Positions 10,930 to 22,235 of a stretch of DNA of 64,000 bases are shown one piece after another; positions within the stretch are counted from its first letter, which is position 1, and every line of letters begins with the position of its first letter. Position numbers and translations under genes: made by a program. The stretch is from positions 18,318,850-18,382,849 of the forward strand of contig NW_023600993.1 in assembly GCF_014898055.3 (NCBI RefSeq). Reading direction: 5' to 3'. Under the pieces are notes generated by a model. It was given only the letters and a program-made list of their open reading frames with translations. It searched no databases and was not told the DNA's origin. Source of the DNA: Talpa occidentalis. Taxonomy: Eukaryota; Chordata; Mammalia; Eulipotyphla; Talpidae.

Positions 10930-11560
10930 GAGACAGAGGCTCGGGCGTACCGGCCCTCCCGGCCGGGTTTGGTCCCGCTCGGGGCGCCCGGGAGGGTCGC
11001 GTCTGGGCCGCGCGGGCCCAGCGCTGGGGGGTAGGGGCGCGGAGGGGGCGGGGCTCCGGGAGCCGCGGGCCGGAAGCGCCCGGCTGCCCGGCGCACTCTG
11101 AGGTCGTCGAGCGTGAGACGCTCCTCAGCGCCCGCGGGCGCGTCCCGGCCGTCGCAGGGCGCCCTCGCCTCGCCCGCCTGTGTCCGCGCCCGCGAGTTCA
11201 CGGCGCTCCCCTCAGCGGGGTCGCGGCCGCCAGGTCCGCCCGCGCCGGGCCCGGGACGGGGTCTGGGGAGGCTTCGCACGTCGCGCGGGCGTTCGGGGCT
11301 CGGGCTGGCGCCCGGGTTCGCCGCCGCCGCCGGAGGCTCGGGCTACCGCCGCGGGAGGGCGGGGGAGAGCGCCTGTCCCCAAGTGACCCCGTGGCGAGGA
11401 AGGGCGGGCCGCCGGCGGCGGGCCCGGGGGAGGCGCGGAGGGGGGCAGGGAGCCGGGGAGGATGCGCCCGGCGAGACAGCGCGAGCCGGCGCCTGTGGGG
11501 GAAGAGGGTGGAAGAGGCCCCACGAGCCAGACCTGATCAGGGAAGAAGAGGGGGGCTTCC
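10930..11560. promoter_or_regulatory. CpG-island promoter of an unidentified transcript
   Basis: About 630 bp of very high G+C with dense CpG, unlike anything else in the window. It contains a consensus GC box gggggcgggg (11,044-11,053) and an ETS-type ccggaagc (11,070-11,077), and has no TATA box. That combination is typical of TATA-less housekeeping or developmental promoters. Direction is not fixed by sequence. If transcription runs rightward, plausible splice donors are ctg|gtgagc (about 11,731) and the stronger aag|gtgagg (boundary 11,968/11,969). Long open frames on both strands (187 codons at 11,113-11,676 plus; 206 at 11,212-11,832 minus) are Pro/Arg/Gly/Ala-rich and expected from GC bias, so I do not call them genes. 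Confidence 0.85.
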
Positions 11561-12239
11561 CTGAGAGCCCCGAGCCTGGGACCGGTAGCGAGTGGGGATC
11601 TGTAGAGCGTGGGGCCCGGAGTGTTGAGGAGAGGGAGCGCTCCTTTCCTCTGCCAACCCAGAATTTGGGGAGCTGAGGGAATGGGGAGCAGCCACCAGTT
11701 CAGGACCTCGGGCGGGAGAAAGAGGGTGCCTGGTGAGCGCGAGAACTCAGACCCCAGGGGGTGGGTGTGGAGCAGAGGAGGCTGTGCTGGCACAGGCCAT
11801 TTATTTGGTGTTTGTGACAGGCCTGACCTCACCTAACTGGCCTGCAACTCCCACGCCCCATCTCCCCTTCACCTTCAACCCCCTCAACCCTGTACCCCGT
11901 TTTCCAAGTCACGAGGCGTTTGAACTAATGAGCTGGAGCTGGAAGGGGTTGGGGGGCCTGTGACCAAGGTGAGGTGCGCCTTGTAGGCTCAGCAGAGGAA
12001 GGGTTCCTGGCTCCAGTCTCATCCAGTGTCAGCCCTGGGCCACGGGTGGATAAATGGGGCGTTGCCTGAGGGAGTGACTGAAACAGCAGGACATCCATGT
12101 TTCTTGTTGGAAACATCAAAGTTTTCCTTCCCCACGCTGTCCCTAGCCCTCCATCCCTGTTACACCTTCTCCTGGGGTCTGTGTGAGGGAGAGTGCAAAG
12201 CCCTGATAGCCCCTCCTCTGGAAGTCAGTGACTAAGGTA
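11561..12239. other. CpG-island shore; possible first exon/intron boundary region
   Basis: G+C declines steadily from the island. Contains donor-like gtgagc and gtgagg sites but no recognisable protein. The segment could be 5' UTR or first intron of the transcript driven by the island. That is inference without expression evidence. Confidence 0.35.
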
Positions 12240-15239
12240 GCATCAGATGGCAGCTTCATATCGTAGCCATCATAGAGAATCCTATTTTGAGTGATTTTAA
12301 TTTTCTTCTGGGCGACTAGTGATAATTCCCGAAAATACCAAGGACTGAAAAGTGGATGGTGACTGCAGAAGCTGGAGGGCTAAGGATAAACCAGCTCACA
12401 GGTGTTTTGGTTTTTTTTTTCCTCCCAGGGGCTTATCTTAGATAGTTTTCAGAGACTAGTACACTGTAAGCAGTTGCTTATAGGGAACAGGTTGCTATAA
12501 CCTATTTGCTGTTGAAAAAAAGATTTTACCAATATTTTTCTCCCGTTTTTAACCATTTCCTTTACTCTGTGCTATTTTTACTTGCTCAAAGAAAGTAATA
12601 ATCTGCCTGTATTATATACTCAGATTTCCCCCCTTAATTACAAATTTCCAAAAAAAAAAAAAAAAGACAAAATGTGAAGTATTCTAGCACTGTCTAGAAA
12701 ATATTATGATAATGGTATAAAAAGTAGGGTGCTGGGCATGCTTTTGTGAGAACTTTAACCTTTCTCTGCAACTAATTTGCTAGTCAAGTGGCCCTATTTT
12801 TGGCCCATTTCTCCAGTGAAATGTGGCTGTTACCATAGGTGACCCCCCAAAGTCTGCTACTTTGCTACTTTAACTTTTTCATGGGGGCAGTTAAAAGATT
12901 TGATTCAAATTTCCATTCATTGTATGGTTTAATATTTAATTCCCTCCCTGCTGCAAGCTAAAGGGTAGGTGTGAAAATATACACATTTTCTCATCCTAAA
13001 TCCCTTTTATCCTCTCATAATGCTCAAAGTGCAGTGTTGATGTCTGGCAGGCTTTGGGTTCAGTTTGTACCATTTGCAAACAGTGAGGATTACTATCACA
13101 TGGAGGGAAGAATGGCTGCAGGATTTCTTGGACCTGAGAATCTCACACGTCTCTTTCCATTTCCACTTTCATTAGCACACAACTTTTAAAAGTTGGCTTT
13201 CACACAGCAACACTTTCACACATCCTTACTAAAATCCATGCTAATCTTTCCCATGGGATGTAATTCAATTGAATTGACATTCTAATAAAATACTGGCGAA
13301 GATACAATCACAGTTTGCCTGCAATGCATAATTAAAATAGCACTATGCAATTGCTTAAACCTCAGATAATGGTTTCATACATATTGTTGGTTATGAGATT
13401 TCAAGGATGTTAATAGAACATTGTAAAGCTACTTTTTTTTTTTTTTTAAGCAAAGTCTTAGATTGTCATTGCTGGGAATGCACTAAAGCCCAAGACATCT
13501 TTCAGATTAGTTTTGGGCTATTTCTTTAAGCATCCAAGCCTGCCTTTAAATCTGCATTTCCTGGGCATAGGTGACTCAGTAGGTCAGATAAACATTGACT
13601 TGGAGGTGTCTAAATCTGTGGCATTTGGGAAAATTTACCTTTTCTAAAAGACCAAGACAGGAAGACTTATCTTTGAGTAATGATAGTAATATTTTGCTGT
13701 TGTTTTTGTTCCAAGTGTTCTATTCTGTAAAGCAGCATTGGTTTAGCATTGACATTGACAATACAGCACAGAAATCATAGACTTTGGGTTCCTACATTTC
13801 ATTTAAAGCTTCTAGTTGCTAATGGTTGATACTCCTTAGGTTATTACTTAACCTGTAGTCAAACAGAACATTTCCACTGATAGTTTTGTTTTATTGTCAG
13901 AAGTTCTGAAATTTTGATGAAGTTTGGAGAGAAAGGATGGGTCTTGGTGGATTCTTACATGTTTTACTGAAACGTGAGTAGATGTGCCTCACTTGTATTA
14001 TGATGGCATTTTTAGCAGTGTCCTTAGCTAGGTGAACTTACTTGTGAGGTACAACATCATTGTGTAAATTTGTGATGTTAACAATCTCTGACTTCATGGA
14101 TAGAAAATTACAGGAAATTGGTAAAAAGTTGTTACTGGAGCTGGGAGTGGCTTTGTTATTCATCGGGTCATTTAATCACTATTAATTGCTGTTGACTCAC
14201 ACATGAACTCTAATCTAGGTTTATCTACTAAATTTGAGACAGGTCCTGGGTACCAGACCAGGGAGGCAGGAGAGGATAGAACCAGGAAATGTATTCTCTT
14301 TAGAAATGGGAGGCTGTATTTGTCTTTGAATGTACCTGTGTACTTAGGTAGACTGTTTTGGGGTAGATGAAACAAGATGGCACATACCACGCAGGACCAG
14401 TGTTGACTGAAAATAATAATCAGCACTGTAATGAGAAAAGGTGAATAAGGGAACTTTATTTTCAGAGTCAAGGATGAGACCAGCTTGGGGAATCAGTGCC
14501 ATGAAAGTGTTTTGGTGATCTGTGCCACAGCCCTCCCTCCCCCTGTCCTGCAGTAGACTATAATTTACATAATTGTGAATTACATAATTAATATGAATGT
14601 AACAATTTGTAGACAGGTATCTGGAAATCTAACATCTCTGTAGGAAAGTGATTGCATTGTTTATATTTAGGGGATGGTTCTCTCTGTCAGATACAATCTA
14701 TGTATAAGAATTGCAAAAACTAAGTGATAAAATATTTATTATAAGGGATGTCCTTTTGTGGGCCTGCTGGTCTGGACAGAATATTCCGCTGCTGTTTCTT
14801 CTGTCAGTAGCAGCCCAAGTAATGCTGGGCTGTACTACAGGGCATCTTCACAGCAAGTATTGCTTGCTTTATTTTATGGTTGACTTAATAGCCTCTGCCT
14901 GCTGTCTTTGTGCCCAGTAGCTGCTGACTTTCTTCCACACCAGGAACCAAATAGGAAAAAAAAATGAAGTTCAGTGTCTGCAGGACTTTCATGCTTATTA
15001 AAATCCATACATATTTTTATTGGATCAGAATACTACTTATTTGCATTTATTTCCCATGGAATTTCAATAAAGCACAGAAAAATGGCACCCTCTTTTGGCT
15101 GTGCTAAGGAAAATGAGGCCTAAGGAGACTGAATAGGAGTTCGTAGATCTGGGAACTACACAGAATAAACAATATTGGAAAAAATTCGGGTCAACAGAGA
15201 AACTATCATGGAGATACAAAGGTGCAAAACTAAGCCAGA
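12240..15239. other. Long mostly repeat-free stretch
   Basis: About 3 kb with no SINE, L1 or LTR that I can recognise. This is notable in so repeat-rich a window and sits next to the CpG island. Short poly-A/poly-T runs lie at 12,650-12,665 and 13,433-13,448. The part at about 13,190-13,380, with ATTA/TAAT cores and 'ggatgtaattcaattgaatt', is a candidate conserved noncoding element. No convincing exon was found. Confidence 0.4.
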
Positions 15240-15339
15240 CTGTTAATTGATTGACAATTTCTCATTTGTTTTGTAGTGAGAAACCCTGATGTACCAGACC
15301 AAGAATATTTTAAATGTGAATCTTGGTTCTCTACAAGCT

Positions 15340-15735
15340 GTTTTAATTAATTAAGGTAGGTTGCAGTAACAAATAGCTCCCGAATAAATAATGGCACAGA
15401 GAACAGCCCAGGGAAGTTGTGCTTGGCTGGGAGGTATTTGTAGCTGTATTCCGGCATACAGTTATTCTGGAATCTCAACTTGATTTCTCTTATTTGTAGC
15501 TCCTTCATCCCTTGGGGCTATAATCATTTATATCTATATAGAAGAGTTAAAACTGGGTGGAAGGAGCACAAACTTCTTAAGCACTTTGAGCTGAAAGTTG
15601 AATATATTCTGTGGCCAGAACTCAACCATGTGGCCCTGCACATCCCTGTGAGAAGCCTGGGGTATACAGTCTAGTTGTATGGCAGAGAAGGAAGGAAATG
15701 AGTCTGCGGTGGGCACACTATCCTGTTGTTTTAAA
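15340..15735 (-). mobile_element. MaLR/ERVL-type LTR fragment, antisense, diverged
   Basis: The plus strand reads 'aggttgcagtaacaaatagc' then, after a gap, 'ggccagaactcaaccatgtg' and 'gccctgcacatccctgtgag'. These recall antisense MaLR/ERVL LTR phrases (ggtaacaaatagccccc; ggccagaactagtcacatgg). Assignment is from memory of such LTRs and the subfamily is not determined. Confidence 0.42.
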
Positions 15736-15744
15736 TGTTGTAGT

Positions 15745-15952
15745 CATAATAGCTAATATTTATGATTGATCTGTAGATGCCAGGGGTTTTATATATATAT
15801 TTCCACTTAATCCTTACAAAAACTCGGTGAGGACAGATATGTCATTCCCATTTTACAGATGTTGTAACTGTGGTTTGCAGAGGTTAAAAAAACTTGCATA
15901 AAGATGAACAACACATGGAAAAGTAGGATTCACACTTAAAAACTTTTTCTGG
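15745..15952 (+). repeat. MIR SINE
   Basis: Clear MIR order: 'aatagctaatatttatgatt', 'gatgccaggggttttatat', 'ttaatccttacaaaaactcg', 'cccattttacagatgttgta', 'agaggttaaaaaaacttgc' and 'gtaggattcacac'. Its right edge meets the truncated internal end of the ERV at 15,955. Confidence 0.85.
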
Positions 15953-15954
15953 GG

Positions 15955-16129
15955 GCTCAGGATTCTTCTCCAAGCTAGAGATTCTGCATGGACAAGAAAG
16001 CAAGAGGCAATAGCTCACAAGTACCTTTGTATAGGACAGTCCATGCTTTTTATGGTGACCAACGCAAGATAAATTACTTTGGGCTGGTCAACCACGGGTG
16101 AAGCTTGGAAATCACATTGGGCGCCAAGC
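15955..16129 (-). mobile_element. ERV leader fragment with tRNA-Lys-type primer-binding site
   Basis: Immediately 3' (on the minus strand) of the LTR at 16,130-16,598 is tggcgcccaa, the complement of the plus-strand ttgggcgcca at 16,117-16,126. It is separated from the LTR end by three bases. This is the start of the primer-binding site used by tRNA-Lys-primed retroviruses, typical of class II (betaretrovirus-like) ERVs. About 170 bp of untranslated leader follow and then stop at the MIR. No gag, pol or env reading frame remains. Confidence 0.7.
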
Positions 16130-16598
16130 TGTTATAGGACAGCCCCGATATTGAATGGGTTGCCTGGCTGTGGGTCCTCACCCGCGCGCTTAAAAGGGAC
16201 TTATTAATACTCCACTACAGGCACACACAAAAGGTTAATAAAAGGTTTATTTATAAGGGAAAAGGAAATAAGGAAAATGTACAACTCAGGGAGAAAATAG
16301 GGAAATAAAGTCTTTAATGCATCCTACCCGATTTGCCGACCTGGAAACCCAAAGTCACTCTCAGAGCTGGCTGGACGCTGCTAGCTGGTGGAGAGCCAAA
16401 ATGGGGGACCCCCCAAAGCCCACGTGTCTGTCTTTATACGCACTTGGCTGCTTAACCCCACCCTCAGGTCCCAGCCACCTTCCCTTTGGTGGTGATGGGA
16501 TTTGGAGTTCCCAGTGTCTTTGGCTTTGGCCTGGGGTGGGGGTGGAGTCCACAAAGCCTGTATGGAATTAGCTTTAGGATATCCTTTTCCCCTTAACA
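16130..16598 (-). mobile_element. ERV 5' LTR (class II-like), antisense
   Basis: The 469-bp segment reads TGTTAAGGGG ... CCTATAACA on the minus strand, i.e. canonical TG...CA ends with a 5-bp terminal inversion (TGTTA/TAACA). Inside, on the minus strand, are a TATA box TATAAA (16,433-16,438) and a polyadenylation signal AATAAA (16,246-16,251), about 185 bp apart in the right U3-R-U5 order. A PBS follows directly. The partner 3' LTR is not seen, and the outer flank ccttca (16,599-16,604) has no surviving duplicate, so this is a truncated provirus. Confidence 0.8.
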
Positions 16599-16604
16599 CC
16601 TTCA

Positions 16605-18149
16605 CTGATTTTGCAATGAACCAATATCTCTTCTTCCTTTCTCAAGTCTCCTTTCACAGATGCTGAAAAAGGAGAGGCTGGTAGAAGAATTAGAGGAGGG
16701 AGATGATTAAATCACCTTAAATCTGTTTTAAAAATCTCCATTTTAAAAAGGTTTTTGTTTCTTATAGTGCCTGATTCTGTGAGAGACACTAGCCTCTTTT
16801 CAGAGCCAGCAGAGTAACAGAATGCAACTTCTAACAGACTGTCTGGCTGCTAAGGTAGCAATTGTATTTAAATTTCAGTATCAGTTGTCACTAACTGGAA
16901 CCACCTAAAGCAAAAGGAAGGAAGGGATATCAGGGCACATACTCACTTCTTCAACCGCCCTTAGGGGCTGGAAGTGGAAAGTTTTATGTGACAGAGTTTA
17001 TTTTTGCAACTTGAAATTTTCCTCTCCTTTGAAAATTAAGGCAGCCTAACAGAGCCTTCTCTTTGGGCCAATACAACGGTAAATTTATGAAGTGAAAAAG
17101 AGGAGGTTTTCAAAGTGTTATAAGCTCACCCACACTGAACATAAATTTACTACTTAGAATACTCCAGATTTAAATTTTATTATGGAGCAAGTACGCTATG
17201 AACAAATTGACTTCAGATTTTAGAGTTCGGGAATTAAATAGCGGCTCATAGCATCTATATCATTTATTATTTCTATTATAGCAGTGTTGTCTTGAGAACA
17301 ACAACAAAAAATCAGCTTCAAGTTTTGTGTTACCTCAATGCAGAAAGTTAACTGACATCCATTGTTTCTTAAGCCAACATTTTGAAACTGAGAACTTAAA
17401 AATGCTTTTAAACAAAGTCAGTATTTTAGATTAGTATTTCTAATATTTAATGATTCATATGTATCCATAAACTAGGAAATTCAATCAGTAAAGATGTCAA
17501 AATAGGACCAAAAGTGTTCTTTAAGGCGATTTTCTAAACTTCCCCACTGATCTGTTTATCCTGACCTGGCAAGGCTGCTGCATTTCAATTCAGAGCTTCT
17601 TTTGCATACAGAAGTACAGACTTGCTGAGCTGAGCCAAAACTGTCTATCCAATTACTGGGTAAGAGAGCTGACTGTAGCTTTAGGCAAAACCCATAATCT
17701 GTAAAACTCCATAGTATCAGTGACAGCCTAATGAAAGGGAAGGACCAATAGAGCGTATATGTTACTTGAATGATACACAGATGCATAGTTTTCTCTACAA
17801 ATAACTTACTTCAGACATAACACCAAAGAGCAATGAATTATTCTGAGTCCTGAAAAAATATTTGATATATCCACAATAATTTTTAGATAGAATTGTTTAC
17901 AAACAGAAGCAAAGTCTCAGCAGATGGCATTCAGTGAATACAAGTTTCAATGCTTTTATTACCTTTCATGAAATCTGATTTAGATATCATCCTCAGTATC
18001 TGTTACAGTGACTATAATGTTTGGCAAAATTACATTTTGCTGAAATTTATGTTATTTCTAAAGAGAATGAATTCAAGGGAATTGACTACATTTTATCACA
18101 CAAAATTCAATAATAATTTCAATTTAAGAGAAAAGGTTACTCTCTATAA
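16605..18149. other. Intergenic, nothing assigned
   Basis: AT-rich sequence without a recognisable gene. No named repeat could be defended. Confidence 0.4.
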
Positions 18150-18327
18150 AAACATAATGGTGAGTGAAAGAAGCTAGCTATAGCTAGCTACCTAATATAT
18201 ACATGCTGTGTGATAGTATTTATATAAGGAGAAAGATAAATACTAGATGATCTCACTTATATGTGGAATATAGAGAAACCAAACAAAGGGTCAGACAAAG
18301 ACAAACTTTAAAACCAACCCCCAAAAG
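18150..18327 (+). mobile_element. LINE-1 3' end, left part (split by a SINE)
   Basis: The L1 3' phrases 'aatggtgagtgaaagaagct', 'gatgatctcacttatatgtg' and 'atagagaaaccaaacaaagg' lie left of a SINE insertion. The element resumes at 18,577. The segment contains a perfect 20-bp palindrome tagctagctatagctagcta near 18,174. Confidence 0.75.
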
Positions 18328-18576
18328 GGCCTTCCCGGTGGTGCAGGGGGTTGAGCGCAGCACTGTGAAGCTGAACGCAGCCTCTGCTGCATGGGTTCAA
18401 TTCCCGGCCTGCCAGGGAGATACCCACATGGTGTGGCAGACCTTTCCTGTCTCACCCACTGCTCCCCTTAGCAGTGCTGCTCCCCGCTCTGTCTCTGGTG
18501 AGTCCTCTCTCCCTCCCGTGCTTCTGGCCTGTTCCCTAGCTCTTGTATAAATAAATAAATCTTTAAAAAAAAAAAT
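18328..18576 (+). mobile_element. tRNA-derived SINE inserted in an L1, sense
   Basis: The best-preserved internal promoter among the copies: a B box gggttcaattccc at 18,393-18,405 downstream of the A-box-like tggtggtgcagggggttgag. Tail is 'aataaataaatctttaaaaa'. A short duplication ccaaaag lies at 18,321-18,327 and 18,577-18,583. The insertion splits an L1 3' end, so it post-dates that L1. Confidence 0.9.
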
Positions 18577-18818
18577 CCAAAAGCTGACCATAGATCTGAG
18601 ACATCAAGGAGGGTTGGGAGTAGGAAATAATAGAGGCAAGAAGGGAGTGGCCAGAACATAATGGACTAATAGACTATGGTGGCGGATAAAGGGTGTTTTG
18701 GTGTTGGGAGAGCCAGGGTAACTACACTTGAAGGTAGAACTCCCATACTGTCAAAATATTATAAAGTTGTAAAACAATGGTACTTCATTAAAATTAATAA
18801 AAATAAAATAAAATACAA
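18577..18818 (+). mobile_element. LINE-1 3' UTR, right part
   Basis: Continuation of the L1 3' end after the SINE: 'aggttgggagtaggaaata'-type purine-rich sequence, then 'gtaaaacaatggtacttcat' and 'aaaattaataaaaataaaat' as the A-rich 3' terminus. Confidence 0.7.
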
Positions 18819-18945
18819 AGGTAGGTCAACATTTATGTAGTTTGAGGTCAGGAGAGGGAGTATCTTTGAAGAGAGAAGCCTTAGGTTGGTACGGAAGACT
18901 AATTGGTCTTTGGATATGCTGATAGAGTTCACTCTCTTTTTAAAA

Positions 18946-19203
18946 AGATTTATTATTTATGCATACGGAACTGGGGTACAGGCCAGAGGTGTGGGGAGTG
19001 AGAGGATTCACCAGAGACAAGTGGGGAAAGGGAAGAGGCAGATTGACTGAAATGCACTGCTGAGGAGAGCAGGGGGCTAGTCAGGAGAGGTCTGGCTGTG
19101 CCATGTGGGTAGTTCCCTGGCCAGGGATCGAACTCGTGCTGCAGTGGCTGTGGATAGCTTCATAGGTTGCCTCTTAACCCCTTGCACCACCAGGGAGACC
19201 CAG
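18946..19203 (-). mobile_element. tRNA-derived SINE, antisense
   Basis: The plus strand begins with the tail complement 'aaaaagatttattatttatg', passes 'actggggtacaggccagagg' and 'cactgctgaggagagcaggg', and ends with the head complement 'tgcaccaccagggagacc'. The B-box complement 'gggatcgaactcg' is near 19,126. The flanking duplication is imperfect (gttcactctc versus gttctctttc). Confidence 0.88.
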
Positions 19204-20370
19204 TGTTCTCTTTCTTAACCTGGGTTCTGGTTATACAACTGTGTTTATTGTCCATTTTGTGATAATTTATTGAGCATTAAACTTACCATCATTACACTTA
19301 TGATATCTAAATAAATGCATTTATATATGTGTGTAATGACCCAAAGAAAAAGGTTAATAATTTTAATCTCCACAATGTTACATTAGCATTTTAAGAAAGA
19401 ATATATTAATAAATATGAGCAGGAGAAGAGTGGCATTTTTGAACCTTCAATCTGTATACAAAATTCAGAGCTAGTCAAACAGCATCTTTTTAAAGAATTT
19501 GAGATTGCTTTCATTTTCAGTTTCTAAAAATAGTTCCATTTTTTAATGGAAAAAGAAAGTTCATCAATATTGGATTGCAATGAGAAAGTGAATTCTTTTT
19601 TCTCATGCATGGAAGTACAGGCAAGAATGAAATCAAGGCAGGGTATACTTACAAAGATATTTTAATTCCCGTTATCAGTATATCTTATAAGAAACTTAAA
19701 ACCTCTGTAAGTAAGGTTTTGCTGGGCCCAGCATTTTTAGTGGTAATGAAGCTTGGTGATCATCATCACAATCATCTGGTAATCAATACTTGGGATACCT
19801 ACTCCAGTAGAAATAAAACCCCTGGTAAATGTTTCCATTTATACTTTTTTTTTTTTTTTGGTATTGATGGGAGCAGATAATAGATAATTTAGTGAATGTA
19901 TGTCTCTATATTCCACTAGCCTTACAATTTTTAATAGATAATGGTTTAGCCTAATTTCTTTCTTGTTGTAATTTCTTTTGAAATAAATAAAGCAAGAAAT
20001 TCCACGTGAATTTAGCCTCATTCTGTAGTGGTAAGGCAGATTACTTCATAATTTTTTATTCATTCTATCATTGTTTATTTAGGGCTTTCTCTCTGTTAGG
20101 CTAAGGGGAGAGGGTGATGCAAGAAATATAAACTTTGTTTCTAGCTATGGTCTAAAGAAGTATTTAATTATTTGTCCCATAAACACTTTTAAAGAGGCTA
20201 CTGGTTCAAAGCTCTGTCCTAGGATCTTGAGAGAGAGGTGGGAATATTATAAAAATCCCTGTCTGTGTGGGACTTACATTGTACTGGGGAAAGATAAAAA
20301 TGAATATATTTGAAGAAGTTCTTTATATTTAATGTGTGTTTCTTTTACACAGCATATTCTAGGATCTTGA
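19204..20370. other. Intergenic, nothing firmly assigned
   Basis: Mostly AT-rich unique sequence with a T-run at 19,846-19,859. About 20,060-20,310 ('tccctgtctgtgtgggactt', 'acattgtactggggaaagat') resembles a widespread old mammalian repeat whose family I could not name. Confidence 0.35.
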
Positions 20371-20632
20371 TTTTTTTTTAAAATATTTATTTTTATACAA
20401 GAACCAGGGTACAGGCCAGATGTGCAGGAGAGTGAGAGGATTCACCTGAGACAGAGTGGGGACAGAATAGGCCGACCAACTAAATACACTGCTGAGGGGA
20501 GCAATGGGCAAGACAGGAGGGGTCTGCCCTGCCATGTGGGTATCTCCACGGCCAGCAGGGATTGAACCGGCACTGCAGAGGCTGTAGACAGATTCACAGC
20601 GCTGAGCTCAACTGCCTGCGCCACCAGAGGCT
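20371..20632 (-). mobile_element. tRNA-derived SINE, antisense
   Basis: Tail complement 'aatatttatttttatacaag', core 'ccagggtacaggccagatgt', head complement 'ctgcgccaccagaggctc'. Flanks 'tcttgattttttttt' and 'tcttgctttttttttt' are a probable 15-bp duplication with one difference. Confidence 0.9.
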
Positions 20633-20654
20633 CTTGCTTTTTTTTTTTTTTTTA

Positions 20655-21310
20655 ATCTGGTCTGATAACGTCTGCTTTTAGATTGGAGTATTTAGCCCAT
20701 ATACTTTCCATTAGTGCACATTTCCTACAAACCAGGATATTCTCCTACACAATCATAGGACCACGATAAAAACCAGGAAATTAACATTGATTTATTACTA
20801 CCACCTACTCTCCAAACCTCAGTCAAATTTTGTCAGTTGTCCCAATAATGCTCTTTATATAGAGCAAAAGGATTGACTTCATTATCACTTGTTGATTTAG
20901 TTTTTATGTCTCCAGCCTGGAACATTTCTTCTGTCTTTCTTTGATTTCTGAACTTGACTTTTGGAGATTAAAGTCCAGTTATTTTGTAAAATTGCCCTTT
21001 GATTTTTTTTTTCCTGATGTTTTCTCATATGATGTAGATTACACGTCTTTGGCAGGAATGTCACAGAGGTGAAGCTGTGTTGTTCTTATTGTGTTGTATT
21101 AGGTGGCACACAGTTTGAGTTTATCCATTACTGAAGATGTTCACATTGGTCACTTGATTGAGAAGGTGTTTGCCAGGCTTCTGTACTAAGTAATTTTTCG
21201 CTCCTTCATAATTAATAAGTATGTCATGGTGATAGACTTTGGACCTAAGCAAATATCCAGTTTTGTGTAAACTCTGACTTTATTCATTCATTTATTTTTA
21301 TCAGTAGGAA
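20655..21310 (-). mobile_element. Old LINE-1-related segment, antisense
   Basis: The beginning ('tgcttttagattggagtatt' then 'tagcccatatactttcca') matches antisense L1 around the start of ORF2. The rest (dense 'cagttgtcccaataatgctc', 'ttggcaggaatgtcacagag', 'taataagtatgtcatggtga') matches an old L1M-associated block known to me only in antisense. No frame survives. Confidence 0.5.
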
Positions 21311-21679
21311 TCAATTTTAATCATCAGGTTACAATCAGTAACTGTCATTCGTTGTGCTGCTCAAAATTATTTTTCAGGCCTTCAAGTTTCTGAGTTCTTT
21401 TGACTTTTCCCCATATTTCTTTGATCATTTCCTTGCTTCCTGGTACAACAGAAGACCCAGGTTCATCTCTGATTTTCTCTGGCCCAGCCCTGAAATCACC
21501 TGCTTCTCTCTTTTCTTGACAGTGGGTAGTTTCTTTACTTCTCTCAGCCTTGAGTTTATATGCTGGGCTCTTGTCCAGTGTGATCTTTGCATCCCCCTTT
21601 CCTAGTCACTCGCATATTTCCATTTCCAGGGCCCTTTGCTCCTTTATGGAGACCTGAGTTTCCACACAGTATCATTTTC

Positions 21680-22235
21680 CTACAGTCTGAAAAATCTTCT
21701 TTTAACATTTCTCATAAAGCAAATCTGATGGTGGGAAATTCTTCCAGCATCTGTTCATCTTGAAATATTTTTAGTTTGCTTTCATTCCTGAAGGATATTT
21801 TTGCTAGATATATAATTCATGGGTGACAGCCTTTTCCTTTCAGCACTTTATAGCTGTCCTAGCATTGTTTTCTGGTTAGCATTGTTTCTGGTAAGCAGTC
21901 ACTGGTAATTCTTACCATTGGCCTCCAGCATGTAATCTTTCTTTTTTTTTCCTTCTGATGTCTTTTAGATTTTCTTTTTTACATTGCTTTTAGCTTTGTA
22001 TAGAATGTGCCTTAAATGTAGCCTTTTTTTGGGTCTTATTTTTAAAAATATTGTTTAGGGTTAACTGAGCTTTTTGAATCAGAAGTTTTGTGGTTTCTCT
22101 CAAAATTGGAAAAAATGTAGTCATTATTTTAAAAAAATTATGTTCTCATTGTTCCCCTTCTGATGCCCAATTTGCAGGTATGTGAGTCGCTTATTATTTT
22201 CCCACAAGACACTGGTTGTTCAGAAATCAGAGACC
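21680..22235 (-). mobile_element. Old LINE-1/HAL1-like ORF1 region, antisense
   Basis: Antisense of an L1-type ORF1: 'tgctttcattcctgaaggat', 'tttttgctagatatataatt', 'tcttctgatgtcttttaga'-like sequence, and 'ttccccttctgatgcccaat' followed by 'tgcaggtatgtgagtcgctt'. These parallel the antisense ORF1 stretch seen in the young L1 at 63,600-64,000. Heavily decayed. Confidence 0.6.

Noticed and set aside
11113..11676. 187-codon open frame on the plus strand in the CpG island
   Set aside because: Its composition is Arg/Gly/Ala/Pro as expected from GC-rich DNA, overlapping open frames exist on the other strand, and no domain is recognisable.
11212..11832. 206-codon open frame on the minus strand in the CpG island
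   Set aside because: Low stop-codon frequency in GC-rich sequence explains it. Pro-rich low-complexity, no homology I can name.
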